DNA of 49,261 bases from an uncultured Lachnospiraceae bacterium (GCA_902793845.1 CADBFE010000007.1:1-49261); one strand, 5' to 3'. Counted from the stretch's first letter, positions 25,014 through 33,787 are shown. The notes: a model not told the origin generated them from the letters alone. Numbers and translations are program-made.

Positions 25014-27122
25014 ATGCAGTTTTCAGTTAATTACGGCATGGGAAGCAACAAAAATTACATAACAGGAATGAAGCCGCTCCTTAAAAAGAAGGCACTTTAC
25101 TCGGATACCACATCAAATTATGTATCGCCCATGGAACCGTCTCCGTATGGTATAGTGACCATCAAATTCCGTACTGCAAAGAATAATGCGGACAAGGTAC
25201 TACTCGTATCCGAGGGCAAGAGCCATTACATGGAGATAGTGGAGTCAAATGAGCTGTTTGATTATTATTCCCATGATATACAGCTTGAGGATAAGATATT
25301 CTCCTACCATTTTGAGGTATATTCGGGCAATATGATGAACTGCTACGATGTCAGGGGAGTTTCAAGAGAGCCGATGGATGATTACAATTTCGTGATCATC
25401 CCCGGATTTAAGACACCGGACTGGGCTAAGGGCGCCGTCATGTACCAGATATATGTGGACAGGTTCTTTAACGGCGACAAAACAAATGATGTGGAATCAA
25501 GGGAATACAGCTATATAGGAGACTACACCTCAAGGGTTGATGACTGGAATAAATATCCGGCGGTAATGGGCGTGAGGGAATTTTACGGCGGTGACCTGCA
25601 GGGTGTGATAGACAAGATGGACTATCTTGAGGAGCTCGGTATCGAGGTCATATATTTCAATCCTCTTTTTGTCTCTCCCTCAAATCATAAATATGACATA
25701 CAGGACTATGACAATATAGATCCCCATTTCGGAAAGATAGTATCGGACGGCGGCGAGGTGCTCCCCGAGGGAGACATGGAAAACCGCCATGCCACAAAAT
25801 ATATTAAGAGAGTGACTGATAAAGCAAATCTGGACGCGTCCAACGAACTGTTTGCAAAGGTTGTGGAGGAAGCTCATAAGAGAGGTATCAAAGTGATCCT
25901 TGACGGAGTGTTCAACCACTGCGGCTCGTTTAATAAATGGCTGGACAGAGAACGCATATATGAAGACGCCGAGGGCTATGAAAAAGGCGCCTATATAACG
26001 GGAGACAGCCCGTACAGAAATTATTTTAAGTTTTATGATGAATCAAAATGGCCATACAACCATACATACGACGGATGGTGGGGCCATGATACACTGCCGA
26101 AACTCAACTATGAGGCATCACAGGATCTTTACAATTACATCCTGAATATAGGCAGAAAATGGGTATCGCCTCCGTACAATGCAGACGGATGGCGCCTTGA
26201 CGTGGCTGCGGACCTCGGTCATTCACCGGAATTCAATCATAAGTTCTGGCGTGATTTCAGACAGGCCGTAAAGCAGGCCAATCCTAACGCACTCATACTC
26301 GCCGAGCATTACGGAGATCCAAAGAGTTGGCTCATGGGAGACCAGTGGGATTCCGTCATGAACTACGATGCATTTATGGAGCCTGTCACATGGTTTTTGA
26401 CCGGAATGCAGAAGCACAGCGACGATTTCAGAAATGACCAGCTTAACAATGCTGCAAGCTTCTGGGGGGCAATGAAGCATCATAATGCGAGATTTGCCAT
26501 GCCGTCTATGATGGTAGCCATGAACGAGCTGTCAAATCACGATCACTCAAGATTCCTGACGAGGACAAACAGGCGCATAGGCCGTGTTAACAATCTCGGT
26601 CCGGAGGCTGCCAATGAAGGCGTGAGCATACCGGTAATGAGGGAGGCTGTGCTGCTCCAGATGACATGGATCGGTGCTCCTACCGTATATTACGGAGATG
26701 AAGCCGGAGTGTGCGGATTTACCGATCCCGATAACAGAAGGACATACCCCTGGGGTAATGAAAATAAAGAACTGATCGAATTCCATAAGAAGATGATCTC
26801 CATAAGGAAGAGATGCAGTGAATTTAAGACCGGATCGATCAAGTATGTCGGTGAGGATTTCGGATATATAGCATACGGAAGATTTAACAGTGACGGACAG
26901 AGTCTGATACTCATCAACAATTCAGATGAATCGATCTCAAAGGATATAACGGTATGGACATTGGGCATACCTAAGGATGCGACGATGACAAGGCTCATGA
27001 TGACCGATGATTACGGCTTTGATGATACTCCCATAGAGTACAAGCTGGATGCCGGTCACATTAATGTAATTCTACCCAAGCATAGCGGAATGGTACTGAG
27101 GCATGAGGGTACGTTATTATAA
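25014..27122 (+). CDS. GH13 alpha-amylase family enzyme, neopullulanase/cyclomaltodextrinase-like
   Basis: Cytoplasmic alpha-glucan hydrolase acting on imported malto-oligosaccharides, pullulan fragments or cyclodextrins. An N-terminal beta-sandwich (about 40-130, CBM34-like) precedes the TIM barrel, which starts at WAKGAVMYQIYVDRFFNGD. Conserved regions are DGVFNH (about 297), the nucleophile D396 in GWRLDVAAD, the acid/base E431 in LILAEHYGD, and the transition-state D510 in NELSNHDHSRFL. A C-terminal beta domain completes the 702 residues. No signal peptide is present. The ATG has AGGAGA 6 bases upstream. The gene begins 10 bp after degV and probably belongs to the same transcript. Confidence 0.92.
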   Translation: MQFSVNYGMGSNKNYITGMKPLLKKKALYSDTTSNYVSPMEPSPYGIVTIKFRTAKNNADKVLLVSEGKSHYMEIVESNELFDYYSHDIQLEDKIFSYHFEVYSGNMMNCYDVRGVSREPMDDYNFVIIPGFKTPDWAKGAVMYQIYVDRFFNGDKTNDVESREYSYIGDYTSRVDDWNKYPAVMGVREFYGGDLQGVIDKMDYLEELGIEVIYFNPLFVSPSNHKYDIQDYDNIDPHFGKIVSDGGEVLPEGDMENRHATKYIKRVTDKANLDASNELFAKVVEEAHKRGIKVILDGVFNHCGSFNKWLDRERIYEDAEGYEKGAYITGDSPYRNYFKFYDESKWPYNHTYDGWWGHDTLPKLNYEASQDLYNYILNIGRKWVSPPYNADGWRLDVAADLGHSPEFNHKFWRDFRQAVKQANPNALILAEHYGDPKSWLMGDQWDSVMNYDAFMEPVTWFLTGMQKHSDDFRNDQLNNAASFWGAMKHHNARFAMPSMMVAMNELSNHDHSRFLTRTNRRIGRVNNLGPEAANEGVSIPVMREAVLLQMTWIGAPTVYYGDEAGVCGFTDPDNRRTYPWGNENKELIEFHKKMISIRKRCSEFKTGSIKYVGEDFGYIAYGRFNSDGQSLILINNSDESISKDITVWTLGIPKDATMTRLMMTDDYGFDDTPIEYKLDAGHINVILPKHSGMVLRHEGTLL

Positions 27123-27236
27123 CCGGGACAAATATGAACAAACTGTTAACAAAGTGTAAATAGAATAAAAACAAAACGATTCTTTATGCACTTTTCATAA
27201 AAAAAAAACAATTGTGAATTATTTGTTATCAAAAAC

Positions 27237-27265
27237 TTGAAATCTTGTATTTGCTATGTTAGTAT
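27237..27265 (+). promoter_or_regulatory. Sigma-A-type promoter of the second transporter
   Basis: TTGAAA (27237-27242), a 17-base spacer and TAGTAT (27260-27265) precede the binding-protein gene; the same two hexamers with the same spacing recur at 32996-33024. Confidence 0.7.
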
Positions 27266-27274
27266 ATGCAATGT

Positions 27275-27293
27275 AGGTGGCAAGGTGCCACCT
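27275..27293 (+). promoter_or_regulatory. 5'-end hairpin of the binding-protein mRNA
   Basis: AGGTGGCA and TGCCACCT form a perfect 8-bp stem around AGG. It lies at the expected 5' end of the transcript (start near 27272) and has no T run, so it probably protects the mRNA or binds a regulator rather than terminating. Confidence 0.5.
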
Positions 27294-27331
27294 GTAATAA
27301 ACATTTTTTACACGGGAGGTAAAAAAGCAAA

Positions 27332-28807
27332 ATGAAAAAGAGATTATTAGCTCTTACAGTAGCAATGATCATGGCTGCATCTACACTTGTAGCATGTGGC
27401 GGAGAGACAACACCTGATGCAAACGCTAACACAGATGGCGCAGCAACAGATGACGGCGCAGCAACAGATGATGGCGCAACAGGAGACGGAGACGCAGCAG
27501 CAGAGCCTGTTGAGGAAGATTTCGCAGCAACAGAAGTAACAGCTAAGCTTGAGTGCCCTGACACATCAGCTTGGACAGACGCTGACAAGATCTACTTCTA
27601 CTCTTGGAACGATGAGTTCGGTTCAAGAATGCAGTACGTTCTTGATGCTTATCCTGAGCTTACAGATTACGTTGAGTACGTAAACCTTGGTGTTTCCGGA
27701 ACAGACGGAACATACCAGACAGCTATCGATACACTTATCGAGAACAACGATGAGAAGTTCCCTTCAATCATCGCAGCTGATAACGATGTAGCTAAGTACT
27801 ACACAGAGTCTGATATGACACTTCCTCTTTCAGAGATCGGTATCACAGATGAGATGTATGCAAACGCTTACAACTTCTCTAAGCAGTATGCTACATACAA
27901 CGGAGAGCTCAAGGCTCTTACATGGCAGGCTTGCCCGGGATGTTTCGTATACAGAACTGACATCGCTGAGGAAGTTCTTGGATCATCTGATCCCGCTGAC
28001 GTACAGGAGCACGTAAAGGACTGGGATGCATTCATGGAGACAGCTCAGACAATGAAGGATGCTGGTTACGCTATGGTAGCTGGTCCTGACGAGATCAAGT
28101 ATGCTTGCTTCGATCAGCAGACACAGCCTTGGATCACAGTAGCTGATGACGGAACAGAGACACTTACACTTGACTCTTCTGTAACAGACTTCTTCGAGCT
28201 TTCTAAGGAACTCTTCGATGGCGAGTACACAAACAACGCTTCTATGTGGGATGCTGCATGGAACGCTGGATACGAAGGAGATGTATTCGGATACTTCGGA
28301 TGTACATGGTCAGTATACTGGTGTATGGCATTTGATGATACTCTTGGCGAGGATTCATCAAAGGGTAAGTGGCACATCTGTGAGGGTCCTGTTGGATATC
28401 ACTGGGGTGGTACATACTGCATGGTTATGGACGGATGCCCTAACACAGAGCTCGCTGCATTCCTTGTATACTCACTTTGCTGCGATGAAGACGTTCTGTA
28501 CACACTTGCAAAAGATACAGGTGACTTCGTAAACAACAAGGCAGTTATCGAGAAGCTTATCGCTAACGACGAGGGTGGTCTTCCTGCAAGAGAGATTCTT
28601 GGCGGACAGGATCCTTTCGTAATCTGGGCTGAGTCTGTAAAGAACATCAACCTTTCAAATGCTTGCTACCTTGACGCTCCTCTTAAGGACATCATCACAA
28701 AGGCTGCTCAGGCATACAACGCTGGCGAAGTTGCTGACGTAGACGCTGCTCTTCAGTATGTAAAGGATGAAGTAGCTAAGACATATGATTACGTTGTAAT
28801 CGAGTAA
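27332..28807 (+). CDS. Extracellular sugar-binding lipoprotein of second ABC transporter
   Basis: Solute-binding protein (family 1) exported as a lipoprotein: the signal ends in LVAC with Cys22. A low-complexity Ala/Asp/Thr/Gly linker (about 27-58) follows, then the ligand-binding domain, starting near DKIYFYSWNDEFGSRM. That opening and the WD-rich middle resemble Lachnospiraceae oligosaccharide-binding proteins. Codon use is strongly biased to GCT, CTT, AAC, TAC and TTC and differs from the surrounding genes, which suggests very high expression. It has its own promoter and a 5' hairpin. A second stem-loop after the stop separates it from the permease genes. The substrate cannot be assigned. 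Confidence 0.9.
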   Translation: MKKRLLALTVAMIMAASTLVACGGETTPDANANTDGAATDDGAATDDGATGDGDAAAEPVEEDFAATEVTAKLECPDTSAWTDADKIYFYSWNDEFGSRMQYVLDAYPELTDYVEYVNLGVSGTDGTYQTAIDTLIENNDEKFPSIIAADNDVAKYYTESDMTLPLSEIGITDEMYANAYNFSKQYATYNGELKALTWQACPGCFVYRTDIAEEVLGSSDPADVQEHVKDWDAFMETAQTMKDAGYAMVAGPDEIKYACFDQQTQPWITVADDGTETLTLDSSVTDFFELSKELFDGEYTNNASMWDAAWNAGYEGDVFGYFGCTWSVYWCMAFDDTLGEDSSKGKWHICEGPVGYHWGGTYCMVMDGCPNTELAAFLVYSLCCDEDVLYTLAKDTGDFVNNKAVIEKLIANDEGGLPAREILGGQDPFVIWAESVKNINLSNACYLDAPLKDIITKAAQAYNAGEVADVDAALQYVKDEVAKTYDYVVIE

Positions 28808-28861
28808 TCTTACTACTGAATTAACTGTTAGAGTAATCTCAAACAAAAGTTAATCACTTTA

Positions 28862-28911
28862 TCTGAAAGAAACGCATCGGCACGGTTTCCGTGTCGGTGC
28901 GTGATTTCAGA
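28862..28911 (+). other. Intercistronic stem-loop between binding protein and permeases
   Basis: An inner 13-bp stem (CGCATCGGCACGG at 28873-28885 with CCGTGTCGGTGCG at 28889-28901, two G-U pairs) is extended by an outer TCTGAAA/TTTCAGA stem. No T run follows, so it fits a processing or mRNA-stability element that raises binding protein over permease. Confidence 0.6.
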
Positions 28912-28980
28912 AAAAATACCTTTTATGTTTCCAAGGGTATTAATTATCAAAACTATAAATAAGATATGGGGAGTGATGTC

Positions 28981-29928
28981 TTGAAAAACGAAACAAAAAA
29001 CAAAACAGTCGAATATGGAAGATACGGTTACATTTTCCTTGCACCGTTCTTCGTAATTTTCCTTATTTTCCAGTTCTTTCCGCTTGTTTACACATTCGGA
29101 AGCGCATTTGTACAGACCGTTAAAAAAGGTCGTAACGCTGTAGAGACCGTTGTCGGACTCGGAAACTTTTCATCATATGTATTTGTAAAAGGTTCAGAAG
29201 TCTGGTCTTCAATCGGTATCACAATTTGCTTATGGTTATTGAACTTTATCCCTCAGATTCTCCTTTCGCTGTTACTGGCTGCATGGTTTACAGATATCCA
29301 GTGCAAGCTTAAGGGTCAGGGTGCATATAAAGTTATCATGTATATGCCCAACATTATCACAGCCGCTTCAATCGCGTTCCTTTTCAACGCATTGTTCCAG
29401 GTTCAGGGTACAATCACACTTCTCTTAAAGAGAATGGGAGTTCCTATTCCTTCAAACGGTGTGCTTGACCACGGTTGGACTTCACTTTTCATCATTGCTT
29501 TCATCCAGTTCTGGATGTGGTACGGCAACACGATGATCGTGCTTATCGCAGGTATCATGGGTATCAGCCCTTCACTTTACGAGGCTGCCATGGTTGACGG
29601 TGCATCTTCAAGACAGCAGTTCTTTAAGATCACAGTACCTCTTCTTAAACCAATCCTTCAGTTTACAATGGTTACATCATGTATCGGTGGTCTTCAGATG
29701 TATGATATACCTCAGCTTTTCAACGCCGGAGGTCCGGTTGTTAATTACAAGGGCCAGCAGCTCAACTCTACTACTACAATCGTTATGACGATCAAGAAGT
29801 ACGTTGAGTCAGGTGCAGGTCAGAACGTAGGTCGTGCTTCGGCTTATTCAGTAGTGCTGTTCGTTATCACCCTCGCTGTAAGTATGGTATTCTACATACT
29901 TACATCAGAGAAAAAAGAGAAGAGATAA
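28981..29928 (+). CDS. Sugar ABC transporter permease, MalF-like (second system)
   Basis: Membrane subunit with about six transmembrane helices, the first at about residues 14-40 (YIFLAPFFVIFLIFQFFPLVY pattern shared with MalF types). The EAA loop is YEAAMVDGASSRQQFFKITVPLLKP. Compared with the permease at 2927 it is slightly longer and only similar in pattern, so this is an independent transporter. The TTG at 28981 with GGGAG 7 bases upstream is preferred to the ATG at 28966, which lacks a ribosome site. The next gene follows after 15 bp. Codon use is intermediate between the binding protein and the rest. Confidence 0.9.
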   Translation: MKNETKNKTVEYGRYGYIFLAPFFVIFLIFQFFPLVYTFGSAFVQTVKKGRNAVETVVGLGNFSSYVFVKGSEVWSSIGITICLWLLNFIPQILLSLLLAAWFTDIQCKLKGQGAYKVIMYMPNIITAASIAFLFNALFQVQGTITLLLKRMGVPIPSNGVLDHGWTSLFIIAFIQFWMWYGNTMIVLIAGIMGISPSLYEAAMVDGASSRQQFFKITVPLLKPILQFTMVTSCIGGLQMYDIPQLFNAGGPVVNYKGQQLNSTTTIVMTIKKYVESGAGQNVGRASAYSVVLFVITLAVSMVFYILTSEKKEKR

Positions 29929-29943
29929 GGAGGAGTTACACAA

Positions 29944-30828
29944 ATGAGTCAGATGCAGATAAATATGACACAGGACAAGAAGAAGGTTAAACTCACAGCT
30001 CCTTTCAGATATGTGATTTGTATATTACTTTGCTTCTTAAGTATATTCCCGTTTTATATGATGATTATAAACGGTACATTGACAAACAGTGAGGTTCAGG
30101 TAGCAAAGTATTTCCTGCCTAAGAGCCATTGGTTTGAAAACTTCAAGGGATTGCAGATCTGGTGCCAGAATGCACAGATCATCTCAATCTGGAAGGCAAT
30201 GCTCAACTCACTCATCATCACAGTGCCAGCAACAATCCTTCAGGTTTACTTTGCAGCACTTACAGCATACGCTGTAACAGTTTACAACTTCAGATTCAGA
30301 AATGCAGCATGGGCATTCATCTATGGTATCATGATGATCCCTATGCAGGTTTCAATCATCGGATTTATCAAGGTATGTAACCTTACACATATGTATGGAA
30401 CAATGTGGCCCCTCATCATTCCGGCTATGGCTGCTCCTACAACAGTTTACTTCATGAAGCAGTACATGGAGGCAGGCTTCTCAGTAGAAATCGTTGATGC
30501 TGCTCGTATCGATGGTTCAGGAGAGTTCAATACATTCAATACTATTGCACTTCCTCTCCTTAAGCCCGCTATGGCTACACAGGCAATCTTCGGATTCGTT
30601 GGTTCATGGAACAACCTTTACACACCTTCACTTATCCTTGCTACCAAGAAGAAAGAGCTCGGTACTCTTCCTCTTTACATCGAGGCTATCAAGTCAAACG
30701 ATAAGCAGAGAGACTGGGGTCAGATCTACGTAGCACTTACAATCGCGGTTATGCCTATCCTTATCGCATACCTCGTACTTTCAAAATATATCGTTGCCGG
30801 TGTTGCACTCGGTGGCGTTAAGGAATGA
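29944..30828 (+). CDS. Sugar ABC transporter permease, MalG-like (second system)
   Basis: Partner of the preceding permease. Six transmembrane segments are apparent, opening with YVICILLCFLSIFPFYMMIINGT. The ATPase-docking loop reads VEIVDAARIDGSGEFNTFNTIALPLLKP, and the tail GVALGGVKE is typical of MalG-like subunits. A strong GGAGGAG site lies 8 bases before the ATG. No ATP-binding subunit gene accompanies the two permeases. In related bacteria an unlinked MsmK-type ATPase serves such systems, and the one at 1842 is a good candidate (inference). The acyltransferase-fused permease at 8474-11263 has a similar docking loop (EAARIDG). Confidence 0.9.
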   Translation: MSQMQINMTQDKKKVKLTAPFRYVICILLCFLSIFPFYMMIINGTLTNSEVQVAKYFLPKSHWFENFKGLQIWCQNAQIISIWKAMLNSLIITVPATILQVYFAALTAYAVTVYNFRFRNAAWAFIYGIMMIPMQVSIIGFIKVCNLTHMYGTMWPLIIPAMAAPTTVYFMKQYMEAGFSVEIVDAARIDGSGEFNTFNTIALPLLKPAMATQAIFGFVGSWNNLYTPSLILATKKKELGTLPLYIEAIKSNDKQRDWGQIYVALTIAVMPILIAYLVLSKYIVAGVALGGVKE

Positions 30829-30860
30829 TTTCTTTCCATTAAGTTTATAGTTTGATAATA

Positions 30861-30915
30861 ATAAATATCCCCCTGGGTGCTGAGCTAACCGCAATGCATA
30901 CAGGGGGATATTTAT
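30861..30915 (+). terminator. Long hairpin after the second transporter operon
   Basis: A perfect 15-bp stem (ATAAATATCCCCCTG at 30861-30875, CAGGGGGATATTTAT at 30901-30915) encloses a 25-base loop, 32 bases after the last permease stop. The U tract is poor, so it is terminator-like but may be an mRNA 3'-end element or a structured RNA. Confidence 0.5.
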
Positions 30916-30976
30916 GTGTTAAAGAAATACTAAAAAATGAAAAAGTTGTGAAAACTCTTCAAAGAAAACAAAGGGG

Positions 30977-30985
30977 TGTTATAAT
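30977..30985 (+). promoter_or_regulatory. Extended -10 promoter for the PrsA-like gene
   Basis: TGTTATAAT is an extended -10 element with a perfect TATAAT (30980-30985); no good -35 is present. It would give an 75-base leader before the ATG at 31067. Confidence 0.5.
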
Positions 30986-31012
30986 ATTAAAGTCTGATAA
31001 AAGACTACTGCT

Positions 31013-31048
31013 ATTCCCAGGTAAACATACGGCATGTTTATTGGGAAT
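31013..31048 (+). promoter_or_regulatory. Leader hairpin upstream of the PrsA-like gene
   Basis: ATTCCCA...TAAACAT pairs with ATGTTTA...TGGGAAT (14 bp with small bulges) 8 bases before the GGAGG ribosome site. A second small stem, AGTCT/AGACT, lies at 30991-31006. The leader is therefore strongly structured. Confidence 0.5.
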
Positions 31049-31066
31049 CAAATTACGGAGGATATT

Positions 31067-32221
31067 ATGAGAAAGAACTTTATGAATAAATCAGCTGCTG
31101 TAATTGCTACAGTCCTGATGGCAATATCACTGACAGCATGTAACGGAGGCAATACTGTATCCGGAAATGTATCCGGCCAGGAGGTCAGTGTATCTTCAAT
31201 CGGAAAACAGGTAGATCATGACACCGCCGCATCGACAGTCCTCATGACATTTGAAGATATTGATATTACCTTAGAGGATTACTACCTCTTTATGGTACAG
31301 TATCTGTACAATTTTGAGGTTGATCCCGTGACCCTCGCTTCACCTGAGGCGGTTTCGAATGCAAACAACTCCATATTAAATGAGATAAAGCTTGAGACAG
31401 TGGAGTACAAGCTGGCTCTCGTAGAGGAAGTGACTCCGGACCCTGTAGCCATCTCAGATGCGGATGTAAAAGCCCAGTCATTTTATGATTACTTTGGTCA
31501 GGAGTTTTTTGACTCATTTGGCATAAGCAGGGAAAAGGTTAATGAACTCTTTGAGAGACAGGTTTATATAGAGGCACTCCGTCAGAAGACATTAACAGAT
31601 CTCGCTGATGATTACGAAGCTGAGTATATTGATAAATACGGGGAAATGAAGTTTTTCCAGATTTATTATGTTCTCTTCCCAAGTATAGAATATGACGATG
31701 ACAATCAGCCTGTCACCACATCTGACGGCGCTTATGTAAGCTGTAATGAAGCAAAACTTCAGGAGCAGAATAAGTTAGCCGAGGAACTTCGTGAGAAAGC
31801 CCTGGAAAATGTAGAGAACGGCGAGGCCGACGGAAATCTTGAAGAGCTGGCCATAGAGTATGGCGTGGATTTTGTATCAGGTACCGAGAGAGGATATGTA
31901 GGCGCATACTCTAAGGAACTGAATGAACTGTTAGAGAGCATGGAAAACGGTGATATCTCTGAGGTAGTCGAGACAGAAGCCGGATATATGGTAGTCCGCA
32001 TGGACAATACAGACGATACGGAATTTAAGGATTACTCCATCAGATATATGGCGGAGCAGAGTGCATCGTCCCTTTATACAACAGTTCAGGACAACTGGAT
32101 AAAGGAATCGGGTATAGCCAACGCCCCGGTGGATACGGCGGCTCTCGCAGATACAAAGATTGTAGCCATGAGCGAATATCTGACAGGCAACGGGCTGACC
32201 ATAAACGGAGGTAATAATTAA
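31067..32221 (+). CDS. PrsA-like foldase lipoprotein (parvulin family)
   Basis: Lipoprotein (signal ends in LTAC, Cys25) resembling PrsA/SurA, which assist folding of exported proteins outside the membrane. An N-terminal helical chaperone-like region (about 60-190) precedes a parvulin-type peptidyl-prolyl isomerase region. The latter begins with FFQIYYVLFPSI, continues through GNLEELAIEYGVDF and ends with MENGDISEVVETEAGYMVVRM. Not all active-site residues can be confirmed by eye, so catalysis is unproven. The ATG at 31067 with GGAGG upstream is used instead of the ATG at 31034, which falls in the leader hairpin. Its stop overlaps the start of the DUF624 gene by one base. Confidence 0.8.
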   Translation: MRKNFMNKSAAVIATVLMAISLTACNGGNTVSGNVSGQEVSVSSIGKQVDHDTAASTVLMTFEDIDITLEDYYLFMVQYLYNFEVDPVTLASPEAVSNANNSILNEIKLETVEYKLALVEEVTPDPVAISDADVKAQSFYDYFGQEFFDSFGISREKVNELFERQVYIEALRQKTLTDLADDYEAEYIDKYGEMKFFQIYYVLFPSIEYDDDNQPVTTSDGAYVSCNEAKLQEQNKLAEELREKALENVENGEADGNLEELAIEYGVDFVSGTERGYVGAYSKELNELLESMENGDISEVVETEAGYMVVRMDNTDDTEFKDYSIRYMAEQSASSLYTTVQDNWIKESGIANAPVDTAALADTKIVAMSEYLTGNGLTINGGNN

Positions 32222-32991
32222 TGGCAGAACAGGAACTTAAGCAGTCAAAACTAATACCGATAATGGAGACATTCGGCAATCTGTTTGCACTTAACATTCT
32301 GTTTCTGTTATTCTGCATCCCTGTGATCACCATCGGTGCATCTTTTACGGCCATGTATTCATACACATTAAAGATGGTCAGAAAAGAGGAGGGAACTCTT
32401 TTTAAAAGTTTCTGGGAAGCATTCAAATCAAACTTTAAACGGGCTACGGCTGTATGGATGATCGTACTCATCGCAGGAGTGGTAATAGGCGGAGAGATCA
32501 TGTTCTTTTTATCCCAGGAGAGTGCGATCTCGTATGCATATATGATCATAGCTGCCATAGAGATAATGGTCGTGGCACTGGCGCTGCCGTTTCTCTTCCC
32601 CCTGGTTGCGAGATATGACAATACTCTTGGCAATACTATTAAAAACAGTATCCTGCTCTCGGTGGGCAATCTGGGATCATGGATCAAGATATGTCTGATA
32701 TGGTTTATGCCTGTATTTTTATCGGGATGGTATATAGAGATATTTATCAGTACATGGTATCTCTGGCTCATTATCCTGCCGGCACTCCTGGCCTACTGCT
32801 CATCGTTTATCATGAGGAAAGTATTTGACAAAGTGGCCCGTACGAAAGAAAACATCGAGACCGAAAAGTCAGAAAAAGAAACAAAATTGCAGGAGCAGAA
32901 AGAGGCAAGAGCAAGTAAAATAAAAAACAAAATGAAACGCTTTGAAAACCCTGAAACAGATAACGGTGAAGGGGACGAAGACGAGGCTTAA
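32221..32991 (+). CDS. DUF624 (YesL-like) membrane protein
   Basis: Integral membrane protein of the DUF624 family, often found beside sugar ABC transporter genes in Firmicutes. Five hydrophobic segments are visible in the first 205 residues, and the family pattern NLFALNILFLLFCIPVITIG lies in the first of them. The last 55 residues are a highly charged Lys/Glu cytoplasmic tail ending in GEGDEDEA. The function of the family is not established; a role with carbohydrate uptake is inferred only from context. The start overlaps the upstream stop (TAATG) with GGAGGT 8 bases before it, indicating translational coupling with the PrsA-like gene. Confidence 0.88.
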   Translation: MAEQELKQSKLIPIMETFGNLFALNILFLLFCIPVITIGASFTAMYSYTLKMVRKEEGTLFKSFWEAFKSNFKRATAVWMIVLIAGVVIGGEIMFFLSQESAISYAYMIIAAIEIMVVALALPFLFPLVARYDNTLGNTIKNSILLSVGNLGSWIKICLIWFMPVFLSGWYIEIFISTWYLWLIILPALLAYCSSFIMRKVFDKVARTKENIETEKSEKETKLQEQKEARASKIKNKMKRFENPETDNGEGDEDEA

Positions 32992-32995
32992 AGCC

Positions 32996-33024
32996 TTGAA
33001 AATATTGGGACGTTATGGTAGTAT
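32996..33024 (+). promoter_or_regulatory. Sigma-A-type promoter for DUF4177-like gene
   Basis: TTGAAA (32996-33001), 17-base spacer, TAGTAT (33019-33024), identical in boxes and spacing to the promoter at 27237. It lies just after the DUF624 stop codon. Confidence 0.6.
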
Positions 33025-33122
33025 GAATTGGTAGGGAAAAAGGTTACAGTGCTATGGAATCAATGTCACTCGTTTATGATTCCGGTGGGGTAGCACGAAT
33101 AAATAAAGGGAAGGTAACAGGA

Positions 33123-33725
33123 ATGGTCAACACAAGTCAGATCATGGCAGACATGATCAAAAAGAGCGGCAGTATCGAGACTAACAGGATCGAGGAAATC
33201 GAGGAAGTCGTAGATTACGGTCTTGAAAAGACAGAGGAAAACATCCAGAAGGTAGCTTTGGAGTACCTTGAGGAAAAAGGCTTTGCAATGCGAGAGGACA
33301 ACCTGGTCCGCGCCAAGCAGCATGTCACAGAGAGCTCGATGTATTCGGATACCGTATGTGTGCGCAAGCGCCGTGAGATAAGTGATGATCTCCTTGCAGA
33401 TGCAGATGAGGACGATTACGCCAGAATAGCTGAGGCGGTCATAGTAGACAAGCTCACTCAGATAGACAGAAAGCTGACGATGATATCCCAGCCCAGATAT
33501 GAGTATGCAGTAGAGGTGGTTGACGATATCCTGACCGATGCCGATAAAAAGCAGGGCTCACTGGCAGAGTTTGAATCATTCCAGAGTATGCTCAACAGGT
33601 ATTCGGCTGCAGGCTGGAAGGTACAGTCGATTACGACAAAGGAGTCGGCAAAGACCAAGATCTCCATGACGGGATTTTCTTCTACACAGAAGCAGACAGT
33701 AGTCGTATTTGAGAGACAGATATAA
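33123..33725 (+). CDS. DUF4177-like protein with N-terminal helical region
   Basis: A 200-residue cytoplasmic protein. The N-terminal two thirds is charged and probably helical (NTSQIMADMIKKSGS at the start). The C-terminal 65 residues have the pattern of DUF4177: PRYEYAVEVV, then MLNRYSAAGWKVQSI, and the final TVVVFERQI. The ATG at 33123 is preferred because AAGG lies 8 bases upstream. The extra 23 codons of the longer frame from 33054 also contain several GGG and CGA codons, which are rare in neighbouring genes. Both starts remain possible. The gene is expressed from its own promoter and followed by a terminator. The function is unknown. Confidence 0.65.
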   Translation: MVNTSQIMADMIKKSGSIETNRIEEIEEVVDYGLEKTEENIQKVALEYLEEKGFAMREDNLVRAKQHVTESSMYSDTVCVRKRREISDDLLADADEDDYARIAEAVIVDKLTQIDRKLTMISQPRYEYAVEVVDDILTDADKKQGSLAEFESFQSMLNRYSAAGWKVQSITTKESAKTKISMTGFSSTQKQTVVVFERQI

Positions 33726-33746
33726 TTGCATAAAGATAAGTCGAGG

Positions 33747-33787
33747 AAGACAGTCTGTGATACATGGGCTGTCTTTTTCTTTTTTTT
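33747..33787 (+). terminator. Rho-independent terminator
   Basis: AAGACAG (33747-33753) pairs with CTGTCTT (33769-33775), with two further inner pairs, followed by a long T-rich tract. It ends the DUF4177-like gene. Confidence 0.75.

Noticed and set aside
30852-31070. 72-residue frame across the hairpin and leader before the PrsA-like gene
   Set aside because: It spans a perfect hairpin, a promoter and a ribosome site and has no ribosome site of its own.
32040-32771. 243-residue minus-strand frame opposite the DUF624 gene
   Set aside because: Fully antisense to two well-supported coupled genes and without family features or a ribosome site.
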